Shown here: positions 35,561 through 50,500 of the stretch, in pieces
Position numbering within the stretch: the stretch's first letter is position 1
Layout of the letters: each line of letters begins with the position of its first letter
From: Argopecten irradians
Lineage: Eukaryota > Mollusca > Bivalvia > Pectinida > Pectinidae
Assembly: GCF_041381155.1 (NCBI RefSeq)
Contig: NC_091142.1
Span: 9,915,340 to 9,979,339, forward strand
Direction: 5' to 3'
DNA: 64,000 nt
Made by a program: the position numbers and the translations under genes
The notes under the pieces: model-generated
Seen by the model: the letters and a program-made list of their open reading frames with translations, nothing else
What the model was told of the DNA's origin: nothing
The model's database searches: none

Positions 35561-38500
35561 GTAGACTGAATGCATTTTTCAGATGTGAATATCCATTTCT
35601 ATGGAATTTAATTCTGTTGATTTACGTCATGAACTTAACCTTTTTGCACTATTTGTTAAAACGTCATATATCAAAACGGAATATTGTGGTCACGTCAAGT
35701 GGCGTGGATAGTGTTACACAACGAGTGACAGTTAACGTTTAATACACATATCAGTTATTATTAAATAATTACGAACTACACGAGCTTTACGTAGTATCTT
35801 ATGCAATTAAAATCAATTTAGGAGTGCGGAATACAATATTTGTCTCCGACTAGTTAAAATTCAAAAGTCATAACCTGATTAACAAAATATATTCATATCT
35901 AAATGGTTTAAATATTTAGAATAGAATATGATGAAGTATTAGTTTCTATGTAAAATACACCCTTTTCCATTATATCGCAAGCCATCATACCGCTTAATCT
36001 ATTTGCCACTTAGAAATAATTCAGGAGGGAATCCCCATGTATATATATCCGATATACCGCCATCTAATGACATGGACAAAGAGTTAACTTAAAATTTCAG
36101 GTTAAAACATATATCTTTTGTTGGAATAAATTATATTCATTTCAGGAAAGACATTTGGAATTGACGCGTGTTTGATCTCAACACCGATACAAATACCTAA
36201 TATAAAAATGTACCGCCCCGCCAACACCCAACCTATTGCTCCAAATATTACCTTGGCAGAGGGTTGGTACACTGGAGGAGATTACCAGCTTCTTACCAGA
36301 AGTCCTGATCTTGATTCACTACGCTGTGGCGCTGAATCACAAATCTGGATGAATGGTGAGTTAATTCTCTCTATTTCGTTATTATTCTTGAATAGAATAG
36401 TTTGTTCCAGTTCTAAGTGTTCTTCTTTGTTATACTGCAAAAGCAATCTAGATTGATTGCTGCATTTGTACTTGTAAATGGTAATGATTTTGACATTTTG
36501 CGATACAGATACATTCCCTAATGCCGATGGAACAAATCATCTCAGACAACTTTGTATCACTAATCGTACAACGGGTGATACGTGTGTGAACAACATGACA
36601 GCGTTGGTCACAAACTGTACGACCCACGTCATGTACTATCTCAGTACACCTCCCAGAAGTAGTGCTTACTGCTTCGGTAAGTAGTGATTCTGGTATATTA
36701 TATATGTGATCATTGTATCCAAATACATTGGTTACCTGCCTTGTTGAAAGTCAGATCTTCCAGAAAATTTGAGAATAGTTTCGCCCACACTGTTGGAATT
36801 ACATCTTTGTCCCATGTTCACCTTAGTGTAGCTATACAGATATTAAAGTGGTAGTCTCATATGCCGCCGTAGTTCCGTAGGTTGTTCTATGAAGTAAATA
36901 TGCATTATGCATATTCTGTGTTTTGTAATTCAACCTTTTTGAAACTTTTTTAAAATTTGCCAGTTTTTAATATTCCCTGTACATGAAACACCTGCATTTG
37001 TTTGATGTACTCCGCTGCAGAAATATAATGTTCTCTGATGTTTTTTTTTTTTTTTTTGTTTGATTTGATTCAGTGTGTTTACCTCCTTTCTCTTTATGAT
37101 TAATTTTTGATGATACTTTCTGGTGGTTTAAAAGGTGCGTGTAAATTACCTAAAATATCTTCACCAAAATGAGAATAGATCCAAAATGTGCAGTTCAATT
37201 GTTAAAGAAATATTACACATGATAATAAAAACTTTGATTTTAGGTATAGTAAAAGGTTTAAAAAATAGACCTCGATGTTTCGAGAAAGGTAATTTAAGTA
37301 CAATGTAAACCTATATTTGTCATTGATAAGGACGTTATATCCATTTTTATATAATTTGTTTTATTATACTTCATGTATAAATCCTTCATTCTGATAAGTC
37401 GGGAGATATTTGAAATTTGAAAATGTCACACGGCAGTTGAATTAAGGCAAAACAGGCGATGTACACATTCATAACAATACTCTAGCAATTGGTGATATTG
37501 TACTTTTGATAGTGCAAAGTATTAGGTTTAGAAAAGGTTTATTAATCAAACCATTCAAATGCTAATAGAACACTGTCATAGTTTAAGCGTCTACATGAAA
37601 ATATTATCAGTTGGTTCCCTTAGCATGACACTACCTTTCAAATGCCTACAAACTAATTCTTACTATCTTTTTAAAACCATATTACAATTTTATGTATTCA
37701 TTATATCACATATTTTTTTTGCGATCTCACCGGTATTGTCATCCGATTCATTCTTTTTGCATATTTCAGAGAGTGACCCGTGTTCATACACCTCGCCAAG
37801 ACTTATTCCAAACGTAAAAAGTCATCGACCAACTAACACAGAACCTATCGCTTCAAGTGTCACTTTTACAGAGGGTTGGTACTACGGAGGACAATATCAG
37901 CTCCTTACTAAATGTCCTGAGCTAGACTTACCCCGATGTGGTGCTGACTCACAAATCTGGATGAACGGTAAAGACAATCACAATCTAAATAGGATGACAG
38001 CGTTTTCTTGTTCTCTTTTTTTTTTTTTATATTTATTTATGCCTTTGTTTTCTGTTTGTTCCTATGAATTTTTACATGTGTACAAATAATTTCAAGTTTA
38101 CAATTATTGATGACGTCTGATAATGTGTGTCGCATTCTTCTCATTGCCTAATTTTGCCGATAGATATTATTTGGGTGACTTGTCAAATCTTTTATAGGAA
38201 CACTTCCAGCCGCTGATGGAAAGCAGCATGCTGTACCTTTATGTGTTACCAATCTGACAACAGGTGAGAAGTGTAGAAATGATAAGATGACAGCTTACGT
38301 CACCAACTGTACGACTCACATCATGTACGATCTACCTTCACCTCCGACAAACAGTGCTTATTGCTTCGGTATGTACTTAAAGTTGCTCGACCACTGACAG
38401 AACATTAATCAATGACATTCATCGTTCGGATAATTATTTGTGTTTCCTAGTGTAAATGTATGTCTCTTGACACAATACAATTAAAATTATATACAAACTA

Positions 38501-41500
38501 CATAAAATGACTTTTACACAATAATTTCATCTTTTTATTTGACACAATGTATCTTGCAATTAGTTAATTTTTTATTATTTCTTTATCAAATATAAATAGG
38601 AAGCTCGATCTCCTAAATAGTGGTAATATTTATATGTATGAGGATAATTAGAAATACGCAATAATCATATCTTCTAATCGGTATGATACTATCATAATAT
38701 ATATTTTAATTAGGAATTAGGGGCCAAACAATCGATACAATTCAAATAATTATTTATTTGTCTTACCTTGCGATCCAGTCATTGTAAATATGCAAACAAT
38801 CGAACTAGCAACATAACTTAGATAATTATTTAAAGTACATATTCTGCCATATCTCAGAGGAATATCCCATGTATAATAGGGAATAGATTACTCTATCTTA
38901 CAAAGGGAAGGGGGTGCAAGACAACTCACAATACACGCAGCGTAACCAAAACATACATCGTCGATGACGTCATCAATTATTATCATAACGAGGCTCCTGT
39001 GATAATGACGCAATTAAACCCTAGAAAGCAACAGGAATTTGATATTTATTCTACTAAGTCTGGGAAATATCCCAATACGGATCTGTCAAGTGGACAGGGA
39101 TATTTCCCGGTAAGCCTTAGGTTGACATGCAGAAAAAAATTTACTTGGGTGGAGATATCCTTGCCAAACTGAAAGACCCATATAATATCATTAATCTATT
39201 ATTCCGATATTGTCATACCAATCATAATAATGTATATCATAGATTAACCTGAATATACGTTTATGCTATGCAGATATGACATAAAACTAGACTAAATGAA
39301 TCGCAAATAAGTGTGATTGTTGTTTTTTTATATCGCCAAGAGATAAATAAAATTCACGAAACTTAAAGGAAAAAAATCAGAATTCAAAATTCCTTTCTGG
39401 ACTTGTATTTCTGCCAATCAGAAACGACGTTACATACATTTGCCTTTATGATCTAATGAAATAAGTTACTTGGTTAAGGGACATGCTGCAAAACGTTTAG
39501 TTGTCAGTCCATAAATTACTAGTCTTGGCTATTATTCGGCGTAATTTACATTATTAAATACGTACAGGTTTTAAAGGCACACGGCTAATATAGACACAAT
39601 TGTTCAAATTTGCACAATGCTTACAAAATCCGTTTTTTTTTTTGTGCTGTAGAACAGAAAAACGGGTTTTGATGAGCCGATAACATAATATCTGCCTCCG
39701 ACAATGAATAAAACGATATTTGTTCTGCATTTACATATTAAAGCATAAGTTCTGTCTTAACAAATACTTTATACTTACATATGTGCAATTAGGGAAAATA
39801 AATTAAAGGTATATCTAAAGCTTATCAATCAATAAATCAGCGATACATACAAAGGAACATAGTTCATGTTCTTGCTTTGGTTACATGAAGTCAGTGTGGT
39901 GGTTTTTAATGTATGACGTTTAACATGCTCACTTATTATTTACGAATTTGTCTATACAAATAGATGTCTTCATTTCATTACCAAATCATTTCCAAAATAT
40001 TTCATCATCAGCATGTACAGAGAATTGTGTCATATTTGTTTTTATATATGTATCTGTTGACACGTTGTTTTCGCTTCTTTTACAGATATACCATCCGATT
40101 CAAATGGTACGTTTCCATTTTGTTTTATTACTTTTTGTTTTTTTTATTATACTTTGATAAATAATTATGGCATTCGAAAAATACTGCATATGAACCTATA
40201 GACGATGTCATATACAAATCGCTGTAAAAACAAAATATATGTTTCTGGTTGGAATTAATTTTTCCTATTCAAGTTAAAAATATTATTTCATTCCGATGAT
40301 CCAATTATTCCTAATTTCAGATCAAATTGTGTTTTGCTGTTCCTGGCTAATGCACTGTATGCACATAATCTATATATGCTATCTCCAGATAATTATTACG
40401 TCAATACGTACTTACATAAATATGTAAAACTAAAAGTACTATCACTAGTAAATAAAGCCATTGCATTCATTGTATGCCATGTTTGTCTCCATTGTTTTAG
40501 ATCCACCTCCAACTTATCGACCAACCAGGACCAAAGTAAAGTTTGATCTTCGACGGAATGATGGCTTGGATTCTACCAATGTGTTTGATTCCGGCGCAAA
40601 ACCTTCACTACGTTTCAATTGCGATTTTGAAAGAGATGAAAACAACGCTTATTTCTACGTAATCTTCTTTTACGTGGACGGAAGCTATGTGAACTTTGGA
40701 ACCGAGCTGGTGGTTTACGACACTGCGACAGCTTCCGTCACAGAGGGCACTCTCATGTCTAAGTTTGGTTTCACAGCCGGTATAACGGTGACTATACATT
40801 CTGTAATTCAATCAATATCAATAATAAGCTTCATTTTTCGTGACATATCTTCTTGTCCAAATATATGACCAAAACTTTTATTGGCTACCAGTACAATATC
40901 ACTGTTGGCACTTTTATCGAGCAAAATGGACATTCCAATATCGGTGAGTACGCCAGATACAGAAAAAAAATTAAGTAAAATACTAATAGATAACTACGAA
41001 TCTAAAACGAATTAAGTGAAAATGCTACAAGTGAATCAAAGTACACTAACTTAGAACACTGCTAAACTATGAAAAAACGGTGTATGTAAAGAATAAATGA
41101 ATAGTTTGTTAAAATACAAGTTTTATTTTAGTCGGGGATATTGAGGCTTTTCGGTTTATCCTGGAACCATTAGGACATTTAAAACAAAAGCCAATTGCCG
41201 ATTATTTATTTCTTTTTGCTTCAAAGGTTTCGCTAAACCGAATGAGAATGTACTTATTTTACTACCGTGTGAAATATATAAGTGCATTCGCAAACAGTAC
41301 CAGTAATTATGTTTAGTGTGTAATATCACTGAACATTACGGAAATACTCACAAAGCAATAATTACACGTCAAAAATACTTTAGAATACATACCTTCATAC
41401 GATATTTTTAATATCGTAAAAATGACGTCATACCGGTGAATGGGACGTGACGTTTTAGCGAGACTGAATTACTTTTTATTCACAAGAAGGTTAAAGTTCG

Positions 41501-44500
41501 GGGTCAGTTAGGAAAATGTTCCGTCAGATGTGGAACAAATTTACGTGAATGTATTAATATTAATGGAGAAAGCATATAGTATTGACGGATAAATCACAAA
41601 TTTATCAGGCAGTAGTTATCCGTCAGTATGTGCGCCAGTTGTAGGATACAAATTGTCTCCCCAAACTTACATCACAGGATTAATCCAAAGAAGAAACAAG
41701 AACATTTTAATCGTTAGAAAACATTTTGACTTTTTACCAACAATTAGGTGAAAATTGAAACGCGATTTGCATCAGTTTCTGAAATAGATTTTAAGGAGAA
41801 CGTTTAAAAACCGGTTGACAATCTTAATCAAGAAATGTAACATTTATAATTTGCAGCTAGAATTTTATTTTAGGGGTGCTTAGCGTAAGTATTTTTTCAA
41901 ATACAGCAACTCATATATTTCTCTCTTTTTCAGATTTCATGCAGTGTTGGGGCAAGAACATCTAGAAACGGACAAACTGGGCCTTTAGTAACAAGCGATA
42001 TATTCTTCGCAGGAATCAAGGTAGAGATGTGCAGTTTTTTAGTCGGTATTCCATAGTTTAAATAAACACATATGTTGGTTAGTCCTAGGATTTAGAGTAT
42101 TCTCTACACGTTGGCGAACGAATATGTTACGGTATCTTTGTGTTTGTATCATTCTAGTTACTGAATCAGTCGGTCTCTGTTGAACGTGGTCATAGCAGTA
42201 CCGTGTACTTCAAACAGACTGTTCCATTTGGATGCATGCTTAGTTCGCCTTGGGCTGTGAATACTGACGGCTGTAAACTTCAACTCCATGTAGTGAAAAC
42301 GTCAACAGAGAATGTCTGCTACAGCAACACGATTTATCACCGTGGACGATGTGCTATAGAAATACAGGGTTTGACAACCGCTACTGACAGTGATATATGG
42401 GATCCACAGACTTACTCAGTCGAGTTAGTTTCTGTGGAAAGTATGAGAGGTTTATATGATCTGACTACGCAGCAGTTCTTCTTCCATTTGGAAACATCTA
42501 GTTCCCATCATCAATTCTGGGGAAATGTGAAATCACATTCTGTCCAGGTTCGTATTTTTCAATTCTCAATATGATAATGACTGTTTTAAACTTCCATGCG
42601 TTATTTGATATACTGCGCGTCATTAACAAAATCTATTTGATTGATACCAGGTTAATGTGAATGAAGGAACAGATGATCATGTTTGGCAGGGAAAATACTG
42701 TTATGTAGTCTGTGATCCACATATGATGTCGTTTGATGGCATGTAAGTATGTTGACAATAATTATTTTTTCGTGATTTCAAAAGTTTCATATAATGACAT
42801 GTGCATGGTTAGCGTACACATTTATTAAATGAATGTCGATCTTAATTTTAATGCCTTTTGAAGTGATGCATTATGTGTTAGTCTTTAAAATTATCAAAAA
42901 AATGTATTGCTATGAATAGTAATCTTACGATAAATGAAACAGGGTTGATTATCGGCGAGTTCAATCGGTAGAGCATCCGGGTTATGTTTGGATGTCTTGG
43001 AGTCGAGCTTTGGTCTTACATTTGATTATGTTATGGGTATTTGTATCTAGCTTACGTTGGGTTTCTCTTTACTCTGCTGATAGCTAATGATACATTTTGT
43101 TTGTTTTTTTACAGGCGATATGAATTACAATATGCGGGGACATTTCTGCTCTTCAAACATGAAAGCATTCCAATACAAGTATGTTAACTTTTTTCATCGG
43201 TAAAACTAAAAAAATAATTAATGACCACAAATTAAGATAAATGTCAATATTTGTAATATCTAAAATGTCAATTTCACCGCGAAACCTACTCTATAAAATG
43301 CATAGTGCACATATCCTTTTTTATTTCTAAGTTTATAATAGGTTTATTAAAAACTGGTAATATTTTATATTTTATTGCTTTGCAGGTACAAGTTGAAATA
43401 ACGTACTGTTATGGCAGTCGAACCCCATATTGCGCATGTGGACTTGTAGTGGCTGCTGGGAAAGATGTGTTTGAAATTTACCTGTGTAATGGGCAGCGTG
43501 GGATTAGGTATAAATCATGCATCAATGGTGTTCTGACAGTGGTCAAAACGTCTAACGCGAATTATGAAGTAAGTACAAAAGCAATTGTAAATTTTAAAAA
43601 AAAATCACTTTAAATCTTTATTTAAAGCAATCTTTAAAAAACAGTAAATAGGTAAGTTATATTTATGAATCAAAGATGTCATGGAAAGTATGATAGGGAA
43701 ACCCATGCCTTTTCTCTGGCGTTGGCAGTTAGCTTTCCAACGGATTTGTTACAGCTACTTTTGGAATTTATTAACGAACTGATTTTAAAAAAAGATGATT
43801 TAAAGAATGTAAAACTTCACATTGAATTGTGCTATAAATAATCAATGTTACACGATAGAGGTAATCACTAGGGTTCACCTTTTGATCTAAAACTCAATCA
43901 AATTTAAACCATATTTTATAAAAAAAAATAAAAACGAAACTATTTCAGGTTTTTATTATTCAGGTTCATGTAAATTTTCATTTATTTATTTAAATAAGAT
44001 TCTGTATCAAATTATATTTGGATTTTTAAGGTTTGTTTCCAGGCATTAGTGTGGATATGTTAAACAATATCAGATTAGTTACGAAATCAATCACTAATTA
44101 GTTTTGTGAGTCCTGGTGTATCCATATCACTGACCCTATGGAATATAAATATATGAACTTTAAAGGCCCATTACCTTTCCGGAGCAAAATATAAAGGTTT
44201 CTTAAAAAACATTAATAACATCAGAAAATGCATACCGATGACCTAAAATAAGGTTACCACACCAAACATATGCAAGATTTCCTGTGTAACATTAACATAT
44301 GAAAACAGTGGAGAGTCAATTCGCTGTTTTGCCGTCTGGCGCAGTGATAGTCAACTACCGCGCGGTATTTAGGACGACGGCGGGAAACATAATACGACCC
44401 GCGTTATGAAAATAAATATTCTATTTATTTTAATCAAATCGTTCAGAAGGTGATGATAAATGTAATATTAGCGGTAAGTTAATAATTTTTAAGACTCTAC

Positions 44501-47500
44501 AAAATTATCGATCTTGTTTTACATTGCCATTTTAAAAATTAAAAGCCGTTTCGGAAAGGTAGTGGGCCTTTAAGTGTATCTATCCTCTCTGTATAATATG
44601 GTATAATGACACGTATCCGAGCGCCAAATAAAGTTCTTATATCAAATTTTAAAATCCATCTAAACATGTAAATGGTAGACTATATATTTTAATCATAACT
44701 ATTGTAAATAGTGATACAGTAGGTAGAGTGGCGGACCAGTAACTCCAAGGTCGAGGGTTCGATTCTTGCGTGTTGCTTGATTTTGTGACTTAGATTACTC
44801 AAAGTATCGGAGGCTTGCTTGAGACAGAACCTTGGGTGGGCTGTGTTCGAGATTTGAAATGGTGGTTAAAATGTAGCAAGTCTCAATTGGAAATAGTAAT
44901 ACTGTTGCCTTCTAGCTTGCTGCTAAAAGGAATGTCCCTTTCGCTCAGTCGGAAGAGCGGCGGACCAGTAAATAGCCGGTTCGAGTCCAACAGGTGATAC
45001 TTCTATCGCATTTCATCATTTCGCCTACATACAGAGTATCAACAATGGTCTTCAATATTGTTGTTTATAAAATTATAAAGAATAAGTAAGAATTGATAGT
45101 GGATACTATATATTTATTCATATTTCAGATATATTTACCGACTGGTTCAGTCATCCGCGTGAAAATGCGAATGCGTTATGGCCTCATAGACATCGAAATA
45201 ACACCCACAGTCCATGAATACAGGAGGAGAATATCAGGTCTTTGTGGAAATTTTGATGGACATATAGCGAACGATTGCGTTAGTAAAGGTGGCAGCCTGC
45301 CTTGCAAGGAACCAGTGTCAGGTCGAGGGAGCACTAAATACCATCCAAACACTTTCACAGAGTCGTATAGGCAAGTACACGTAAATATTGGCAATGTTGC
45401 TGGTATATTAGCTCTAACATTCAAACGGTAAGCCTTAACTAAAGTTAGATTTGTAAATTCCGCCCATACCAAATGTTCATCATTCATATATTTTAAGTTC
45501 AAAGTTCTGGTTATGTGGGATGGAGCCTGGGTGCGTCACATATTACCAATACTCCATTTTGCTTCTATGACATCAAACCACTCGTTTATATAATGTTATT
45601 AAGCACATTTCAGTACCCCTATAGGCCCATTTTTACTTCTAATTGACAGCAACTAAATTTCGATTAATACATTTTGTTTCCATGGTAACTAAGCATTATG
45701 GATGCGTTTACTTGGTTTCCGGCTAATAACTCATATACATTTCGTTATTTCTTTAACAAAACACTATTTAAATGTGTTCGATTATATCATTAAAAGCTGC
45801 TTTACTCTATTTCTATTTTAAAACCTTACATATGTAACAATAAAGGCATGTGCAAATACAGGAACCTGGTTTTAGGTAAAACTATGGACACCGCTTCTAA
45901 CAAGATGCATAGAGAAATGACATTAACAGTAGCACATGTTTTTCTTTCTCTTTTCTTATTTTTCAAAACTGTATTGCTTTTGGTATCAATCTCTACAATG
46001 AATTATCAGACAATGTTTTAATGTCACAGGCTACACCCCACTGATGATCTATTGAATACTGACATCAATACAGATTCTCTACCTTCCTACCCTCGGTCAC
46101 ACGAGACATGTTCTTGTACCGATGATATCCATGCCAGACCACAGTGTTCCTCAAGACAGTACACCATCTGTTCTAATCTCAGGAATCAAGTGAAATGCAC
46201 AAATATCGAGCAAATGCCAATAAGGAAAAAGCGACATGCCGAGCATAGCAACAGTTATGAACACCATGGTATCATCAAACGAGTAAGTAGAAGATGAAAG
46301 GTTAGCAACATATACTTTTATTAGCAGTGCTTTCAAATCTTAAACACAATTTATTTTAGATGGGTTAATTATGTTAATGTGTTTCTAATTATAAACACTT
46401 TCTTTGAATGACAAAAATGTCTTGGTTTGCAGGCAGCAGTATTTAATGAATCCGAAGCAGTACAGCTATGTACGGAAGCCCTGAATACCGTGGCAAACGA
46501 CGCCTGTTCTCAGATTGGAGTTAACTCATCCCGTGACGAAATAAATATTTGTGCTGCGGATCTCATAGTAAGGATCCAAATGTAAAATCAGATTAATTAT
46601 TACTCTGTTTATATTTCCATTTTAATCATAGATTAGGAATTACTAACTTGCAATACGAAAGCAGTGTATAACGTTAAGAATAGTGATATTTTGTGTGGGG
46701 GGATTTTAGATCCAGGTTATAATGTGAAGCTTAGGTAAACCAAATGCTCTCTTGGTCTAGCAATAAGCAATAAACATTGAGGTAATAGACTGCGTACATT
46801 ATGTTTTTTTATATCGAGGTAAAAATGACTTTTTATATCCAATACAAAATCGTAAGTGTGTCGTTACGAAAGAACTTGTTGAACGAAATAAATAACCTTT
46901 TTCTCATTAAACATTAAATCGGATGCATATTTCAATTGTGAACTATGACTCTAAGCAAAATATTAATTTAAAATTTTATTTAATAGCTTACTGGAGACGG
47001 AAATTGGACCAAGTATGCCATAGATAGAAGTGAAAGCTCATGTCTAGAGACGTTAGAAAAGAATACAACTCTACAAGAGGAGAACCCAGATATAAGTAAC
47101 GTTATAAGGAATAATACCTGTCCCCTTAACTGCTCAGAACAAGGATCTTGTTCGAACGGTGAGGACATTTCCTTATTATTAATCGCATTTATATACCGCA
47201 TTGTTATTTTATCTGACAGTCCAAGGATTTCTTCAAATGTTAGTATCATAACTGACCCCTTCTCAATTAAGTTTCATGTAGACGAATTTGTAAATTCTAA
47301 TAAGATTCAAAAACCTTTAAATAAATTCGGATGATACTATTTTCCCGAGTTTGTTATTTTATGAATGCTATAGTTATTATCATAAAATAATTCAATTTTG
47401 CTTGTTACGAGCATTTTCATTGGCTTAAAAATTTACTTTATCAGCCCATAAAGGAAAAAAATGACGTCGACGTTTGTAACGTTGCTTTTGATTGGCTGAG

Positions 47501-50500
47501 ATGACAGAGTAATAATTTCATAGACAAATGAGTCCCGAAATGAATTTTGAATATTGAAAAGATTACCTTTAGTAGATTGAATTATAAGGATTAATTTGAA
47601 TAGATTTTTATGTTATGGAGATATGACACAAAAATCTGAGTGTACTCACATCATAAACCGGTTTATTTAGAGTACACTCAGATTTTTGTGTTATATCTCC
47701 ATAACATAACAAATATATTCAAATTCATCCTTAAACAGAACAAAGACCAAAACAACTATGGTTACGAGCTCGGAACATTAGATAAAATAACGTACATTAA
47801 CATTTTCTGATCACACAAAAAGATACAATCTAACTGTTGATACATATCATATTGATAACATTTGTACTACATCAAATATTTATCAAAGCGTTGATGCGTT
47901 TCCGTGTTCTAAAACAATTTGTTCAATACAGGTAAATGTATGTGCCAGGAGGGATTTGCCTCAGACGACTGTTCCTTTGACCTCAGTAAACCCCTTGAGA
48001 TTCTTGGCCTCGAGAATGACGGACTCTGTGATATTGACGAGGGTTGTAGTTACGTAGTGGTAGTGGGGCTGGAATTTCCTTCGGATATCAACATCACTTG
48101 CCAATTCAGTGGTCAAGCTGTGAGTACCATAAAACGTCATAATCAGTTTAGATAAAGATAACAAAAATTTGCCTTACATTATACTGACAACGGATACACC
48201 AATTGTTCCGTTTCTGTTTTCTAAAAGGAATGTGTGAGTCTTAAAACGGTACATCCACAACCTTTTCCGAGATGCACCTGCGACCACTAAACGTTTGGTC
48301 AACTGTACAATGATAAAACTCAATATATAGGAATCAAAATATGACAACTGAGAATGATCTTTATCCCAAGCAGTCTTTCGAGTAGAAGTGATACCGTGGC
48401 AGTTAGATAGATTTTTCATAAATCAGTAAAATCGCATGTATTTCGTTTCCATTTCTTTTTATACTTAACATGGAGATACGTACAATTTTAAGGTAACGTA
48501 AAACTACAAAAACACGGTAAAACCGCAAAAATACAATTCAACAACAATTAACAAATTGTATGTTCTTTTCCTCGCAGCTTCTTTTGAAAATGACTACAGG
48601 GATAATACCATTATATGCATTGTAAAACTGTCACATACCCATTATATTATGTTATATTTTCAGACGTTAGTCGGAGAGATAAGCTACACACTTGACGTAT
48701 CTAATGTAACAGCGGACCCAAATACGTTGTTTGCCATTATATGTGAACTACCCGTAATAGATACTCCATCCGATCGACTTGGGATCGAGTACAACGTGTC
48801 TGTGGCTATGGACGGATTTGAATTTAGCGAGGCAATTAATTTCGTCGTGATTGATACAGCTTGTCAGGATTACGTTAATGATACTGGAAAAAATAACATT
48901 TTATATCAAGGTTTGTATATCGTTGTTAGTTTAACAAAAAGGATAAGTTCCGGTCCCGTTTTGTTGGGTCGTAAAAATATGAAAAAAATATCTAAACGCT
49001 ACATTGATATTTTATGTGACAAATTGCAACAATGAATTAAAGTGATTTGATACATAAGACAGGGATTGATATATGTCATTTAATAAACTAACAAATGGCG
49101 AGTCAAACTCTTATATTTATACAAGCACAACATAAAACAGTACAGAGAACATTGATTATCCAATCAGAAATAAATCACAGTAGCGGTTTTCTTGAATAAC
49201 GAAATAAAATACTTTTTATGTGTTGGATAATTACACTTTTGCTTTAATGTTGGTAAATTTATATTATGATAATTCCATCGCCACAGTTACATTTACTACT
49301 GTAACCCCAAACTAACGATATACTTGTACGGAAAAAAATCCAATTATAAAAATATTTATGTCCTTTATGTTAATAAAACTTTACATTGCAATAGTCTGTA
49401 GATATTTTGAGTAACTTTGATATTCTTATCTTTTTATGTCCATATCAAGGATTGTCTCCCTTTTTATGCTTTTTCATTCTACCCCATATAGAAATCTCGT
49501 AAATGTATGATTGTGTAGTTATCTTTAATAGCAACTAAAATGATATCCTGTAGACTTTTAGAAGTAACTTTCATATTCTTGATTATTTTTTTTAATTCCA
49601 TATCTCGATTGTTATTTTTTTTCATTTTCTACGTGTAGGACGGATTTTGTTTCATTAACGGGACATGCTTCCCAGAAGGATCATACAAGGAGAACGCTTT
49701 ATGTTTAGAATGTAGACCTAAAGGGAACCTTCACATGTAGTCAAATTCTACTAACGAAGGTAACTACTTAAGATATATTGGACATAAAACTATAATCTTG
49801 TATCGTATGTCATTGGGTATTTCAGCGTTTTTACTAATGTGTTCTTGGTCTCTGGTAGAAAATCACTACTTTTCATGAAGACATATTTATGATAATTTCT
49901 ATTGTTTTATACATTCATTTAGTTACATTTGCGGTATTCATTTCCAGATTGTGTTGTAAGTGATAAGGGAACAATAGACCCTACCTATGACGTCATAACC
50001 ATTGCTACATCAGTTGTCACTGGATCTCTCTCCTTATGTGTCATTGTCTGCGTCCTGTGGTGCTTTTGCAAAAAGAAAGATAAAAGGTTAATAAGAGATT
50101 TTTTAATAATAATCATATTCACTTAATTATCACTACGTTAATTAAAAAACTATAGTTAAAGTATTTAATGTCATTAAATCCCTGTATGATTCATTAGTAA
50201 AGTTACAAGTAATGGGTTACTGATCATAATGTGTAAATGTTAAAAAAATAAACTATCAATGTAAGGGTGTCTATATTTCTTCGGTCATGGTAAAATGTAA
50301 TTTGATTTTACAAGTCATAACCGCAGTAAATTTCGCTGCCAATCACTTGACAGATTATCTGCGCTAAACTTTTGTACTGGATATTACAACAACGAAATGC
50401 ATGATGACAAGAACTAATGCGACATAATCATGGTGTGCATTGTTGATGATGTCATGATGATGTCGTCAATATTGACTTAAAGCCGAGGGACCCATATTCA

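Noticed and set aside
40892-40943. Exon-like piece with AG before and GTGAGT after, encoding YNITVGTFIEQNGHSNI
   Set aside because: 52 bases between two phase 0 exons would break the frame of the next exon, which is open only in phase 0.
44705-45000. Possible functional tRNA genes
   Set aside because: B-boxes are good but the stems do not pair and the copies share non-tRNA sequence, so they are SINE heads.
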